Positions 1-12,165 of a stretch of DNA of 64,000 nt are shown piece after piece. Numbering within the stretch: the stretch's first letter is position 1; each line of letters starts with the position of its first letter. This stretch comes from Synanceia verrucosa. Lineage: Eukaryota > Chordata > Actinopteri > Perciformes > Synanceiidae. The stretch is from contig JAQQSB010001465.1 of assembly GCA_029721515.1 (NCBI GenBank), positions 41,845-105,844 of the forward strand, given 5' to 3'. Made by a program: the position numbers and the translations under genes. Below the pieces are notes generated by a model. The model worked only from the letters and a program-made list of their open reading frames with translations. It had not been told where the DNA came from and did not search any database.

Positions 1-639
1 AAGTGATATTACATTACTGTATATTACTCAGTACAGATAACAACCATTATCATAAAACAGGATGAAAGAAAAAGACTCAGAATGAGAACGTGTTCCCGGG
101 CCTATACAGGCCATCGGGCAGTCGCCTCACCAAGTCATTATAACTTTATGATTCTCACATGTCCATGCTGTAAAACAAACAGATCCAATGCATCTCAGTT
201 CTTCTCAGAGGTCACACCTATCAATGGTTACACCGCAAATTCAGGCGAAAAACCCTTTTCTAGGGAAAAATTCCTGAATGACCCTCTCATAGAGCCCAGA
301 GGAGAAAAACCCCATTCGTGTCAGATGAGGGGAAAACACCTCCGTCGTCTCCATGGGAACGATCACCATTCTCGACTTGCAGTGAACCTGGTTGTAACAC
401 AGAATAAACAGACATTAGAATCATCATAAAGGCATTATAATCACATGAATATTTATGAAAATGTTGAAAAGTTGACTGTATGCTGGTGCATATCTCTTTA
501 GATTTCTTTGTTTCTTGTCCGCTGTTCTTTCATCATGGTTTCGTTGGAACAGAGCGTTTACTTTCACCATCTGTTCAGTTGGTGACTTGGCACGTCACAT
601 GTAGCAGGGAGCGCTTTTACCTCCTCCTGATACTGTGGA

Positions 640-840
640 TCTTCAGGTGGTGGGTCAGTTGGAGCTGGTACTTTTGCAGTGGGACGCGTAGATTCATATT
701 GATCTTTCTGCAACCTTCACTGCTGTGTGTGTCATGAGGAGGATCTGGAATGGGCCTTGCCAGCATCTGTGTTTCCATCTTTTTCCTCCTAAAGTCTTTC
801 ACGACCATGTAGTCTCCTCTTTGGAGCCGATGCAGCGGAC
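640..840 (-). pseudogene. Integrase C-terminal relic (left copy)
   Basis: On the minus strand a short frame begins with a GDYM/VVKDFRRK-type segment, the start of the C-terminal domain of gamma-type retroviral integrases that precedes a W-rich GP-Q-LL stretch. In this copy the frame shifts just after VVKDFRRK, so the rest is not translated in phase. The mirrored copy at 29,985-30,170 keeps the frame longer. This is the only coding trace of pol in this element. It cannot be functional. Confidence 0.55.
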
Positions 841-1972
841 CTTCAACTTGGCCAGGGAGTGCAGCAGCACTGTCTCAGTGATGGCTCCCCTTTATTAACA
901 TCACTGCTCGTCTTCAGATCCTGGTGGTGGGATGGACAACAGTCCCTCCATTTCAGCTGAACACTGGGCCATCTTCTTTTTCAGTTGAAATCAATCTGAC
1001 CCCTTTTGAGGTACACTGGTTAAACTGGCTGTCTGTATCCTGGATGTCTCATTTCCACCTGCCTCCAGTGTGTCTGCAAAATACAATAATGGCAAAACAA
1101 CACAACAAGCAACAATAGCAAACATAGATAAAACAATCCATTAAGTGTTATTTCTACTCAAGACTTCCTGCTTTAATTTCAAAATTAAAGCCCTTAGGTG
1201 TTTTTGTCTGTTGATAGAACTGTGTTTATTAACATGAGACCTTTATTTTGACATACCGTATGTATAAGAATAATAATATCTGCGTTCAATGTTCAGTCCT
1301 TTGTAAACCTCACCAACATCTCGCCTGTGAGATATTAATGAGATATAGTGACCTTGATGCTTTCAACACTACAGTTGTATATCAGAAACATTTAGCCTCG
1401 TTATACTTAAAATATTTGGATTGTTCAAAGTTATTAACAAAAACCAATAATAGCCATAACGCTAATGTGGCCTTCGATAAAATGGAGTTCGATACTCCTG
1501 TTCTAGTGGATATGGAGGCTTTAGCACACTGACTCAGGCGGTACCTCGTGTGTCCTCTATCCAATCGGAGGGTCTCACACCCTTACCCGAATGTTGTCGT
1601 CGTCACCCTCTTTTCCTGTACCTGTATGGAGAGATGCTACCAGTACAGTTAGTGCACCATAGTATGACACATGATCAAAATTTGTGAGGTCTAGAGGCGT
1701 CCCCCTGAGACCCACTAGTGCAGGACCCTCAAACGTGTCCTGTGCAAAGCTTGAACAGTAAAAGCCCTATACTATTGTTGGTGGAGGCTCTCATAGACGT
1801 CAAAGCAATAAGCAAGGCCTCAACTCTGATTAATTTGGAATCTGCGCAGATTTTTGCCAATTTTTACTCTTTCAACTTGACCTTGGGCCTGCCAAACTTA
1901 GGCAGATAGTGATTAATTAAAAAAACCTTACAAACTGCACATAATGTGCTGATTAACCAAAAAGAGTCAGTT

Positions 1973-2540
1973 CACTGTAAGAAATGATTCTGTGGTCATG
2001 TAGATCTGAATTAATGTATTAGGTAAAACACATTCAATATGATTGTGATTTTGATTTTGAAGCAGATATTTGCCGTGTACATGGATGTGGAGCAACGCGT
2101 CTAAAACACAAAAATGAATTGCTAATAAAATTCTTATTTGAGTATTTCTCAAGTTCTGTACTTTCTGGGCCATAGACTGAATATTCTTAAAAAGGGAGAA
2201 TATTTAGACTAAATTCAGTGCATTTATTACATTCAAATCAATGTGCAGATTAAAGTTGATGACTGTTACACAATTATATATCACTGACAGATAGAATTAA
2301 TTCTATTAGTAGTATTTCCACATTAGGGAGTTTATCTTTTTCAAATCAACTCAATATTCTGTTGAGGTTACACTCAATTATGTACTGTTTTCTATTTGAA
2401 TCTACTCAATGGATAACTATTAAGGGCATCATTTAATTCATATTTACTAAATACTGACCCTTGTGAAATCTAATAAACAATATTGCTTGTCTGTTACCTA
2501 ATTTTTATTGAGTAAATATCGTGTATCTTTTCTTACAGTG
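1973..2540. mobile_element. CACTG-ended non-autonomous DNA transposon (left copy)
   Basis: A 568-bp AT-rich segment begins CACTGTAAGAAATGATTC and ends with the inverted complement of CACTGTAAGAAAAGATAC, giving terminal inverted repeats of about 18 bp with two mismatches. It has no coding capacity. It sits inside the retroviral interior. The mirrored copy is 28,201-28,769. CACTG termini are typical of CACTA/CMC-type elements. The flanking bases (GTT on the left, TGC on the right) do not form a clean target duplication, so the site may have changed since insertion. Confidence 0.6.
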
Positions 2541-4942
2541 TGCATATATTGAGCCTACAATCTGTCCCTGAGCTGCTTTAAGCGTTTCAGTCAATGTTTT
2601 CAGTCCTGCTCTCTGTGCTAAGGGTGAAGTCTGTAGTCTGTCAGAGGTCACAGTCACATACAGTAGTCATTTCCTTTTTGGTATTTAAGTCCAGCATATC
2701 CTGTCTGTAGTCCGTTTTGTGGGTGCCATAAACAACAACTATCAGTAAATACAGTTCTTGTGTCTGGATGATTAAGGGGCTCATTCTGTAAATCAGCTCT
2801 CAGTTTAATGTTAGGCTATGTGTTGTCAGTACAGTCAGTGACTGATATCTGATTATGTGTTCTGTTTTGTGATGGCTTTTGCTTCTGCAGCATGTCATGT
2901 GCATGGTGGTTATCTGTTTTCTACAGTGTCTGATTAGAACTGTAATACATCAGTACCTGCCTCTCCCCCTTTTTTTTTTTTTTTCCAGAAACATCCAAAT
3001 GAAACGATACCGAATAATCAAGTGTATCTATACTGTTGACCTCTGAATGTGAATGAGAACACATCTCTAATCTCATGTTCGAGTGGGAGACAGAAAAAGG
3101 CTTTTGCTTGTTATCACCTATCAAGGTCAGTTTATTTATAATTAATTAAAACAAACAGCCAGAGACTGAGACTGAAGTAGAGCACATAAAGTCAGAAAAA
3201 TGTTTAACATTACCATCATAGAATCATATTCACTTTAACATTTCCCCTTTTGACATGGTTTCTCCATATCAATCAACAGAAGTAGGAAATGTAAATCCTG
3301 CATTGTGCAGCATCCATCAGGCTGTAACCAACTTCGCAGGCCCCCAAACTGCAAGTGACCACCACCTTTAGGGCACGGCACAACCAGGTGGGAGACAGTG
3401 TGGTGTCCCCCTTTAGAGACCTAAATCACAGGTGTAAGCAGTTCTTCACTGCATGTTCAGTAGCATCCTGTATGTCAGTGACTATGTGTAAGCTGGTCTT
3501 CATTGCAAGTATCAGCAGCAAGCGATTCTTCATTGCACAGGCATGTGGAAATGATAACAATGCAATAGTGATTGATTTCATTTCATATAGACAGAAGCTA
3601 AATCTTTTATTTATTTATTTATATATTTATTAGCTCAACTGAGAGGATATCAGGGGCCTTAAGTTTGAGCAATCAGAGGCATATGTGCTGGCAAATGCTG
3701 ACCTGTGGTTCCTGTTTCTGGCATCTAGTTTTGCTCGCAATTGGGCCTGAAGTTGGGCCATCAAATCTGTTAAGAGATGTTTATCATTCTCACTAGGCAG
3801 AGGGAAAAATGCACAGAGTGTTTGTTCATGAGAAAGAGGAGGATGGCTAGGTGTGGAGTGTGTTATCTTGTGTTCATGGCTATGTGACTGGAAATGTAGA
3901 AAATGTGTAAGTTAACCCTTCTCTCATACTCATTTCCTGTTTTTCTTATGGTATTTGGGATTAATGCCTCCTAAATACACACAAAACTACTCCTTCTCAC
4001 AAATTTTGAACTTGCCTGCTCCTTTAATTGCCATAATTTATGGACTTATTTCGGTTGTACATAAAAACACTATACACACACACACAATTTCAAGTGTATG
4101 GACGCAATGCCCTGTTAGGAGACCTAGTCAGCAAGCTTCTACAGAAAGTCCTGGTGACTATACTGCGGCTGACTACTGGGGGTCCTAACCCAGTCTCACT
4201 AACAGTTTCAATACACCTCAAATTATGCACCAAAACCACCCCAAAGGTAATACTCACACTCTTCAGAGTTTTCTTTTCACTTCTCCTTTTCATTTAACTC
4301 TTGAAGAAAGACCCAGCCCACACAATTTAAACCCAACACGTGTATTTTAATTATTCTTTTCTGCCCATGATACTCTTAGATGAGGACTTCAACCTCCATT
4401 TCTCATTCCTCTTATTTCTCTAATTTCTCTTTTACCATTAATATAATATGTATCGACTCACTTTAGACTAAACATCACCTACACCAGACATCGTTTTAGT
4501 TATAATCAATATGCACAATTCTATTGAAAAGCTTACCTTTTGATCTTTTCAGGCGCCTGTGATGTCTGGGTAGATGAGGGTAACGTTGTGATACTCCGGA
4601 CTCCTTTAACCTTTTGAGAAAAACACATTTGATTCATTTTTGTTCTCAAAGCCGCTTTACTTTACCCTTCTCAAGTTCCCTTTAACTTGTAGCTTTAACT
4701 GATTTCTGCTAAATGTTCAGTCAACATTGAAGATACCACACACTATCTTCCCCATATTTTCTCTTCATGGCACCCCTGCTGGTACCTCAGCAGTAGGCCC
4801 GCTTGTTTTTTTTTTTTTTTTATAGAGCTCTTAACTTTTACTGCTATAGCGTCTTATATCTGAGTTCCTGCCCTGGTCTGGCTCTGACAGAAACCTGCGT
4901 CCTTGTTTTGACTGAAAGACCCAAAAAAACTATCACTTTTAA

Positions 4943-5240
4943 CCTGTGTTCTTGCCGAAGCTCACACATTATTTTACCTGTGTTCTTGCTGAAGCTCACA
5001 CGTTATTTTACCTGTGTTCTTACCGAAGCTCACACATTATTTTACCTGTGTTCTTGCCGAAGCTCACACATTATTTTACCCGTGTTCTTGCCGAAGCTCA
5101 CACTTTATTTTACCTGTGTTCTTGCCGAAGCTCACACATTATTTTTCCTGTGTTCTTGCCGAAGCTCACACATTATTTTTCCTGTGTTCTTGCCGAAGCT
5201 CACACATTATTTTACCTGTGTTCTTGCCGAAGCTCAGACC
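4943..5240 (-). repeat. 34-bp minisatellite in retroviral leader (left copy)
   Basis: About nine tandem copies of a 34-bp unit; a typical unit contains CTTGCCGAAGCTCACACATT followed by ATTTTACCTGTGTT. Units differ by single substitutions. Because 34 is not a multiple of three and the unit has no stop in the reading direction, all three frames are open, which produces several artificial overlapping ORFs. The array lies roughly 0.5 kb downstream of the primer-binding site on the element's own strand. Confidence 0.85.
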
Positions 5241-5719
5241 TTACTGTGTTCTTGCTTTGGCTTCAGACCAAAAGCTCACACTTTTATGCGCAAAACTCAC
5301 AGAAATAAGAGAATAATAAAAATAACAAAGAAAAAGAAACACCTGTTCTTGTTTTGCCGTCTTCGAGTCCTGGACTCGGTATTCAACACTTATTGTAGAT
5401 AAACGCAATTCTATTCCACAGTTATCTTAAGAGAAACAGAGGTGATTTAGTTTGTATTTTAAAATTAGTCCCACAATTTACCTCTTTCTTAGGAGCAACA
5501 ATACTGGACCTCAGAATCAGGAAGAAATGATAATAACTGGAATGTAAACCATCTCACCAAATGTTGTCCTTGTGCAAATCGTAGCAGAGTCAGTCACAGG
5601 CCCCAGGACGCCGGGTCCTCGTCTTCGGATTGTTTTAAGAGGAGAGAACGGGTTCGTCAACCCAGGTCAAAAAATCAGCCCCTCAACGACCCGGGGGTCC
5701 AGACGGACTCTCGAACGAT

Positions 5720-5735
5720 CCCACTTCTGACACCA
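5720..5735 (-). promoter_or_regulatory. Primer-binding site, tRNA-Leu type (left copy)
   Basis: On the minus strand the sequence TGGTGTCAGAAGTGGG lies four bases after the LTR end. It is complementary to the 3' end of vertebrate tRNA-Leu (CCCACTTCTGACA plus CCA), which I recognise from established tRNA sequence. It fixes the element's direction (minus) and the 3' edge of the 5' LTR. Confidence 0.8.
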
Positions 5736-5739
5736 AAAT

Positions 5740-6283
5740 TGTTGTGGAAATACTCTGTCAGCATGGTCTAATCTCCACAGGGTTCTTTAATTACACAAGG
5801 AATGAATAACTTCACTGATTCAGTTGCCCAAAAGAGTTGCTTTTAATATCTGTCTGCAGAACAGAGATGAGAATTCAGACACACAGCACAGAGCTTTGTG
5901 AATGCCCATACAGAATATAAGGAAAAACAATATTTATGCACTTCTGATACATACATGCTTACGTGAGTTCCTGCTGACAAGCAATACAGTCATAGTGATA
6001 AACAAACATGCAAAAACGATAAGTAACCACAAAAACAAATGGCTCAGATTTCTAAATATATCTCTCGTTAGTTTAAAGTATATAGAGAAAGCAATCACAT
6101 CTCACAAGTTTCAAATGTTTACCTTTACCAAATGTCACCCCCCACTAGGGATCCCCTTCCTTCTTTTATTCTTTTTTCTCCCCCTCTCTGTGTTAAATCT
6201 CCATGTACCCCTCTCCCTCTCTCTCACACTCACTCCTCCTAACCCCCTCCCACCCTGTGTACCCTCTCTGTTTGTCATGACTC

Positions 6284-6286
<3 letters not shown>
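5740..6286 (-). repeat. Truncated 5' LTR of left-arm provirus
   Basis: On the minus strand this ends in CCACAACA next to the primer-binding site and matches the last ~550 bp of the 733-bp LTR at 24,208-24,940. The upstream ~180 bp of U3 are missing; the sequence instead runs into a (TA)n tract at 6,287. The loss therefore coincides with a simple repeat, a plausible breakpoint. Confidence 0.8.
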
Positions 6287-6323
<37 letters not shown>

Positions 6324-6326
6324 TAC

Positions 6327-6395
<69 letters not shown>
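6287..6395. repeat. (TA)n/(GA)n microsatellite at arm discontinuity
   Basis: Nearly pure TA dinucleotides ending in a short GA run. It joins the truncated LTR to the second inverted-repeat block. The corresponding place in the right arm is another (TA)n tract (19,781-19,902) followed by 4.5 kb that the left arm lacks. Confidence 0.9.
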
Positions 6396-6397
<2 letters not shown>

Positions 6398-9300
6398 ATA
6401 AATACTAATTATCATTTAAATGGGAGTCATAACTGCAGAAATGTCTCCATACATTAATCAGTGATAAAGTCTCTTCTGTGTCAGAGTGTTTTGTTATTTG
6501 TTCAATGTAGGTAAGTCTTAATGTTTGTCATGTTAGTCAGAATGGAGAAATTAAATTTATCATGGGGACGCCTGACTATAGTGAACAATGAAAGAAAGGC
6601 TGCGGCCTCGCATGAACTTGTACTGAGAATATTTGAATTAGCAAGCAGAGCTAAAATGCTAAATATTAAGGCCTTGGCGAAGTTTGATTGCTGCGTTGTA
6701 CCAGAATTAAATATTCCTCCCAAATACGGTTAAATCTTGATGCGAGTTTCCGGTAGTTTAGCTGGTTTGGAACCCTCAGTCTCTGAGCTGGAGTAATTAA
6801 CCAGCCAAAGACAAGCTGTCAGATGAGATGAGTCGCTGACAGTGAGGAGGACCGTTGTCATAGCAACGGTCTATATTGATCTGAAGGATCTGAATTTAAG
6901 CTGCCTGAAGCTACAGAAAAGAAATATTGTTGAAAAGGATCGCTGATATCCTCTGTACCTTAAGAAAAGGTTTGTGTGTCGGAAAAGACACTTTATTTAA
7001 CCGGTCTCCTCAGCTGAAAAGTTTACCATTTTCTTTTCCCTTTTTGTTTTATTTTTCCTTTTCTGCTGAGTGAACTGAGTTTTGTGAGAAGTGACCAGAA
7101 GGCTTTCTCCTGGCGAAGATGCCCTTTAAGAAAGAATAACGAAATGCCCATGGGGCCGAAATATAGAGAATATTAAAGAGTATGCAACGTCATGCTTTAC
7201 TCATGTTGATGACATGAGTCCCTAAGAAATAGTCTGAATGAAACAGAAAACTACCAACTATACCTTTGTCCTGTGGACAAGTTAAAATAAGGAATAAGTG
7301 CCACACAGTCCTTGAAGGACTTGTGTAGAAAATTAATAAATGAGAAGGTGCTCAACATTAAGTTAACCATTAAGAAAACAAAAGGCTGGAATTATCGCCC
7401 AGTCTGAAAATAATCCATGGTAACACCAGCAGTGTTAATCAATCCAATAAACTTTTGCTATAAGTAATGATAAGAACACAGAGAAACTCTAAAGCTTGTG
7501 AGCCGTGTGTTAGAAACTGTCATATGATGTACTGAAGGAGGGCTTCCACTCCAGACTGATTCAGACCAAAAAGATCAGCTGTCATTTCTGTCTCCATTAC
7601 AACGGTAATCAGCTGTAAACCCGATGAATGAGGACATTAATGTGTAAGCTGAGAACAGTCTGAATCAGGTGAGCACGGGTCTCTACTCTGTACAGTCTGC
7701 TGACAGACCTAAAATAGTATAGACTCAACAGCCTGAATTAGAACAATAACACTTTAATGAAGAGAATAAACTAACGAAAGCCAACCTAAAATGGAATAGG
7801 AAAGCCTAAACCAAAATTAAAATGAGATCTAACTGAAGATTTAAATTTGGAATAGAGATAAAAAAAAATTAGTGCACTAAATGAGGTTGTGCCCTTTGTA
7901 CTGTTCTTTTAAATCAACGATGCTCCCTCCTTACTCCAGTTCATGTGTCTCCAAACCTCACTGAGAGGGCCTGGCAGGTCAAAGGTCAAAGATAAATCAC
8001 TGGTTTGAAGCCAGTTGTCACAGAGCACAGCAGTAAACCTTGTGACCAAAAACTCTATGAACTAAATGCAACCTTGTGAATTGGTTGAATGATCATTTGG
8101 GTGATATAGGATAAACTGAAACTGTATTATTCAAACAAATATGCATAGCAAAATTGTTTATAAAATCTTTTCAGTGCATTACTCATGCAATATTTAAATA
8201 AACAAAGGGACCAATCCTCTGTCAACAGCAGGATGGTCAATGCTACACAATGCATCACAATGCCTGATTAATTCTCAGTCCACTGAGATACCTTGTTATT
8301 AAAGCAATGATTGGTTAAAATACTAAATTTATTCTAAAAATGAAAAATTTAAATATGACACTGTGTCTCACTCTAAGTCGAATTAGTTAGCAGTGGAACT
8401 CTTGACGTAGACACTACTCTAAGACACAGATGTTGAATCTAAATTTTAATTAAATACTGCAGGTATGAACTGTCTAAAACTGACCAGTGCCCAGATGTCC
8501 TCAATTTGCCTGCATTCCCTAACTTAGAGTCCATACTCTGTATGCAATTCAACCAGGAGCTGAACAGGATAAAGTCCCTGTCTTCAAGGCAGAATGAATT
8601 CACCAAAGCTATTTAACCACTCCTGGAATAGATCAATTTGTTTTTCTTCGGTTTTACTCAATATTAAATACTTGATGGGTTCATAGACTCACATCGGAAC
8701 AAAATGGAATAACTCTAAAATTAAATGACCATTTCCTGATGGAAGCTCAGGACTTATGCTCCTCAACAAGCATATTAAATTTAAGTTACCATAATAAAAA
8801 GTGATTGGCACCCAATCAGAGCTGAGAGTTTCTTGAGCATCATGACAAAGATGTGTTTCGGTTGTTCAGTGGAAAGAAAAAATGAATTCTAAAGCAAATT
8901 AATCATATGGAATTTGATATGTTGCCCTGAAAAAAAAAAATGTCTTAAGCATGTACAATTCGAAACTGTTGAAAACAAAAGTTCCGACAGCAATTATCAT
9001 TCATCCAGTCAATCTATACAGTCAACCTGACAGGAAATAGAACTTTGTTCTTTATGGCCACAAGGCTGTTTAAGACCAGAGTTATTAATTTGAGAATGAT
9101 AATGCTATTTACTTTATTTTGTAACTCTTGGATGTGTATATCTTAAGTATTCTTTATAATTAATGGACTCAACAAATCACCCACATTAAAACCTTGTTTA
9201 GAATGTTCTTAAAGTAATTAAAATAACAGCATCAACTCTGATCTGAAAAATGTATATGCATGTGTCTACCTGCGGGGGCGATCATCACGCTCTAAGATCT

Positions 9301-9541
9301 TTCATAATCCAGCATCGGGCTGGATATGCAAGATCTTGGGGGAATATGTAGCATATCAATGAGCATAAAATAATGAACTTAACTCTTCTCATTTCTGAGT
9401 ATTTCCCAGGAAATCCATCTGACACCATGTGGCACCTAAGTGCTAAAGCTTAAGTTTTATGACTGGCAAAATAAACAGATAAGACCAGTTCCTCCTCTCT
9501 GACCCAAGGAACTCCAGGACATACACCAGGAGGAGGAGTTT
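6396..9541. repeat. Inverted-repeat block 2, left arm, unclassified non-coding
   Basis: This block matches 16,869-19,780 in reverse complement with only scattered substitutions. The left copy has about 240 extra bases near 9,041-9,282. No frame of convincing length or similarity was found on either strand; the composition is AT-rich with no LTR, poly(A) tail or terminal repeat that I can place. The inner edge falls within AGGAGGAGGAGTTT, after which the two arms diverge completely. I cannot say what kind of sequence it is. Confidence 0.75.
9294..9337. other. Near-perfect hairpin with 4-base loop
   Basis: Two 20-base arms beginning AAGATCTTTCAT and ending ATGCAAGATCTT can pair with about 18 matches around the loop ATCG. 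The hairpin is kept in the mirrored arm near 17,077-17,117 with small changes. It lies about 0.2 kb before the envelope frame. Its role is unknown. Confidence 0.6.
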
Positions 9542-9553
9542 ATTCAGGTAAAT

Positions 9554-11241
9554 ATGGAGAGACCAAAACCATGGCATCCGTTCAGGCAGCCTGGATTATG
9601 TGGTTTAAGAGGAACAATGTGTTGCATAGGGCTGCTGGGTCTACTCATTGTCCTACCTCTTATCCTGTTACTACCACACCCTCTGCAGGACTCACAACGC
9701 AATGACACACACTCAGGCTCTGACTCACTCATGACTACACCGACACACACTCCACCTCATGAGCCACCTCGACACAGGCGAAGCACAGGTAATGTTACTC
9801 TTAGTCTCGATCCGGTCTCAAGTAATGCGTGGTGGTCCGCAATGAAATTGATGGCGATTAGATTAAACCGTGGCAATGGCTGTTACATTTGTTCTCAGTT
9901 ACCTTCTCACTCCTCACACTCCTCAGTAACTATCCCTTATCCTCTTGACCCCTCGGAAACTATGGGAGCACTCCTGGCGTTTCATGCCAAGCCCCAGGTA
10001 CGACACAGCTTTGGGGGTAGTTACACCGTGGTGGGGAACATGTCACGCCTTCTGTCATTCCTCAATGTCTCAGTTTACAACTACAGTGGGTTTCGCCTGC
10101 GTGCTTATAATACGTCGTTTAGCCTTGTTACACCTGAAACATACCCACCGGTAGCCACTACCAATCCAACCATTTTCAGACCCTCCCTTTGCTTCACTCG
10201 CTCTCCTACGCCCAGGCGTCAATGTCATTTCCTAGGGCTTCCCGGTTGTCAAATAACAAGAAATAGCACGTGTGGTGTAAAAATACCTGGAGACGACTGT
10301 CTGAATTCTAGAAACACCCCTTACATCTCCACTTTAAATATTTTACACCTGCTAAAGCCTGCTAACTGTACAGTTTCCCCTAAATTCTGTTCTAACAACC
10401 CCACGATCTTGGTTCCTTCAAGTGACGGCATCGGATGCCTAAGACGCCATGTTTGGGTATGTGGCAAATACGTGTATAACTTTTTGCGCCCTAATTGGTG
10501 TGGGACCTGCCACCTGGCAGTTCGGGCCCTAGATAGTCTCACCCACCACTACCACAACCATTATGATCATATGTATCGCTCTCGTTTCCGCCGCTCAGAT
10601 GGCACACCTCAACACGTCCGCGTTTCTGGAGGCATTAAGTTTCTTAGCGGCCTCCTTCCGTGGTATGGTTCAGTTAATAATGCTTATGAAATAGACCGAC
10701 TGGCTGTGGACCTCGAAAACCTCACTTCTTTAGTTACAGACGGCTTTGATACGCTAACAAACACCTTACAAGCTGTAGCAAATATGGCCACTCAGTCTCG
10801 CCTCGCCTAGATCAAGTTTTAGCGGCACAGGGGGGAGTCTGCCATATTATTGGGGAAGAATGTTGCACTTACATCCCATCATTCACAGACAACATGACAC
10901 ATGTTCGAGACCATTTGAACTCTCTCCTTATCAAGATGAATAAAAGGGACACTGTTCCTTCTTCAGGGTTCAATTTTTTCACCTGGTTGACAACTGGACC
11001 CTTGTGGGCTCAGCTTCTGAAGTTATTGTCTCCACTGTTGCCAATTGTTCTTGTGGTTCTCCTCTTCTTTTGTTGTATTGTCCCTTGTTTTAAGTGCATG
11101 ATCAATAGTGTAACCTCAACCACTATGGTAAAGTATACTCAGCCTCAGAAGGTTGAGCACACTAACGCTCCTGAGTGTGATCTCCTCCTTTACTCTGATA
11201 CTGACACAAACTCAGATTCTGAATATGACACTTTTGTGTAA
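9554..11241 (+). pseudogene. env: Gamma-type retroviral envelope, one frameshift
   Basis: Envelope glycoprotein: surface subunit then membrane-anchored fusion subunit. The first frame (9,554-10,810, 418 codons) has a hydrophobic leader at about residues 22-41, several N-X-S/T sites, a CGTC (CxxC) motif at 316-319 in the surface subunit, and a furin-like RFRR at 344-347. It then enters the coiled-coil region of the fusion subunit and ends at a premature stop at 10,808-10,810. In another frame the CX6CC motif follows at 10,840-10,866. The second open stretch (10,894-11,241) carries a long hydrophobic membrane anchor at about its residues 40-67 and an acidic cytoplasmic tail. CxxC plus CX6CC is the signature of gamma-type envelopes with covalently linked subunits. 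A single small indel appears to separate the halves. No gag or pol lies upstream; the region before it is inverted-repeat block 2. Confidence 0.85.
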
Positions 11242-11692
11242 TGTTTCTAAACAAGACGAAGACAAAGAGTCCTGAATAAAATGTATTTTATTAACTTTGT
11301 TGACAATCATACAGTTGTAATAACTTGATACTGATTACAGGAGGAGGCGGCTGCCCGATGACCTGTATAAGGCTGGAGACAGATTCTCTCTGCCGATTAC
11401 TCATTTCTTTGTGCCATTTGTTTGCCTGATTGAGCTGATCAACGTTGTGATAATTACACATAGTATACACTCAGTTTTGTGAAGCAGTGATCTTAATTTG
11501 AATTATGTTATGAGATCTTTAAGTTTGTAATTACAAGTTTTTTTGATTACCAAAGTTGATTTATTTCCTGTACTGACATTGTTATGACGATTGTGTCTTA
11601 AACCCCCGGGACAGGTTCAATCCGATGTCTAATGTATTCAGTAACGTACTCTTCTTTACTTAGTTGTTCCTAAAGGAACAAAAGGAGGGAAT
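11242..11692 (+). other. Envelope 3' untranslated region with palindrome and polypurine tract
   Basis: About 450 bp between the envelope stop and the LTR. Parts resemble the 3' region of the right-arm provirus (shared GCTGCCCGATGACCTGTATA-like segment near 11,350). It ends in a polypurine tract AAAAGGAGGGAAT (11,680-11,692) preceded by TTGTTCCTAAAGGAACAA (11,664-11,681), a palindrome with 8-base arms. The polypurine tract primes plus-strand DNA in retroviruses and fixes the LTR start at 11,693. Confidence 0.75.
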
Positions 11693-12165
11693 TGTAGAAG
11701 AATAAATGTATTGAACTGCTGATGCCTGATTATGTAAGCTGATACCTCTGTACTCAGACCTACTTATATATGCTGATATGTGAAAGCTTATGCTGACAGT
11801 GAAGGTTGTTATGTGAAGACTTCTGCTGATACATTCAAAGTACGCAATTCTGCAGACAATAACAGGCTATGTCACTCTGCCCTGGACTGATAAGCCCAGG
11901 ACTTGGAGCCGCCAGCTCATTCTCTATCAAAGTCCTTGACAACGTGTCTTTTCCATCCAGCCTTAAATACGCCCTTGTGTCTTGTTTATTCATGGGCATT
12001 CACTCGCAGAGTTCTGTGCTATGTGTCTGAAATCCCATCTCTGTTCTGCAGACAGATATTAAAGCAACTCTTTGGACAACTGAATCAGTGAAACTGTTTA
12101 TTGTATTCTCCCGTGCAGCAAGAACCCGGTGGAGATTAGACCATCCTGACAGAATTTCCACCACA
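11693..12165 (+). repeat. 3' LTR of the envelope-bearing retrovirus
   Basis: 473 bp starting TGTAGAAG directly after a polypurine tract and ending CCACCACA. Its last ~200 bp resemble the LTRs at 24,208, 31,030 and 61,387 (shared CTCTGTTCTGCAGACAGATA and GGAGATTAGACCATCCTGAC), while the first half differs, so it belongs to a sister lineage. It ends abruptly inside a BEL/Pao coding region at 12,166; I see no matching target duplication because the other end of this element is not identifiable. Confidence 0.8.

Larger units (their letters stand above)
1..6286 (-). mobile_element. Left-arm endogenous retrovirus copy, gag-pol-env depleted
   Basis: Read on the minus strand, this is an LTR (6,286 down to 5,740), a tRNA-Leu primer-binding site, a GC-richer leader, a 34-bp minisatellite, about 4 kb without long retroviral frames, and a fragment of integrase near 640-840. 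The window begins before its polypurine tract and 3' LTR. The same structure in opposite orientation occupies 24,389-30,819, and position 1 pairs with position 30,819. No gag, protease, reverse transcriptase or envelope frame is visible, so it is either a badly deleted provirus or a non-autonomous derivative. Class assignment to gamma/epsilon-like ERVs rests on the integrase tail and on the related envelope-bearing element at 9,554-12,165. Confidence 0.7.

Noticed and set aside
480..737. Frame of 85 codons on the plus strand and its mirror at 30,014-30,343
   Set aside because: Antisense to the integrase tail relic and flanking retroviral sequence; no recognisable protein.
4803..5402. Long overlapping open frames with LPKLTHYFTCVLAEAHTLF repeats
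   Set aside because: They are three frames of the same 34-bp minisatellite; no family resemblance, no start context, and equal openness in all frames.
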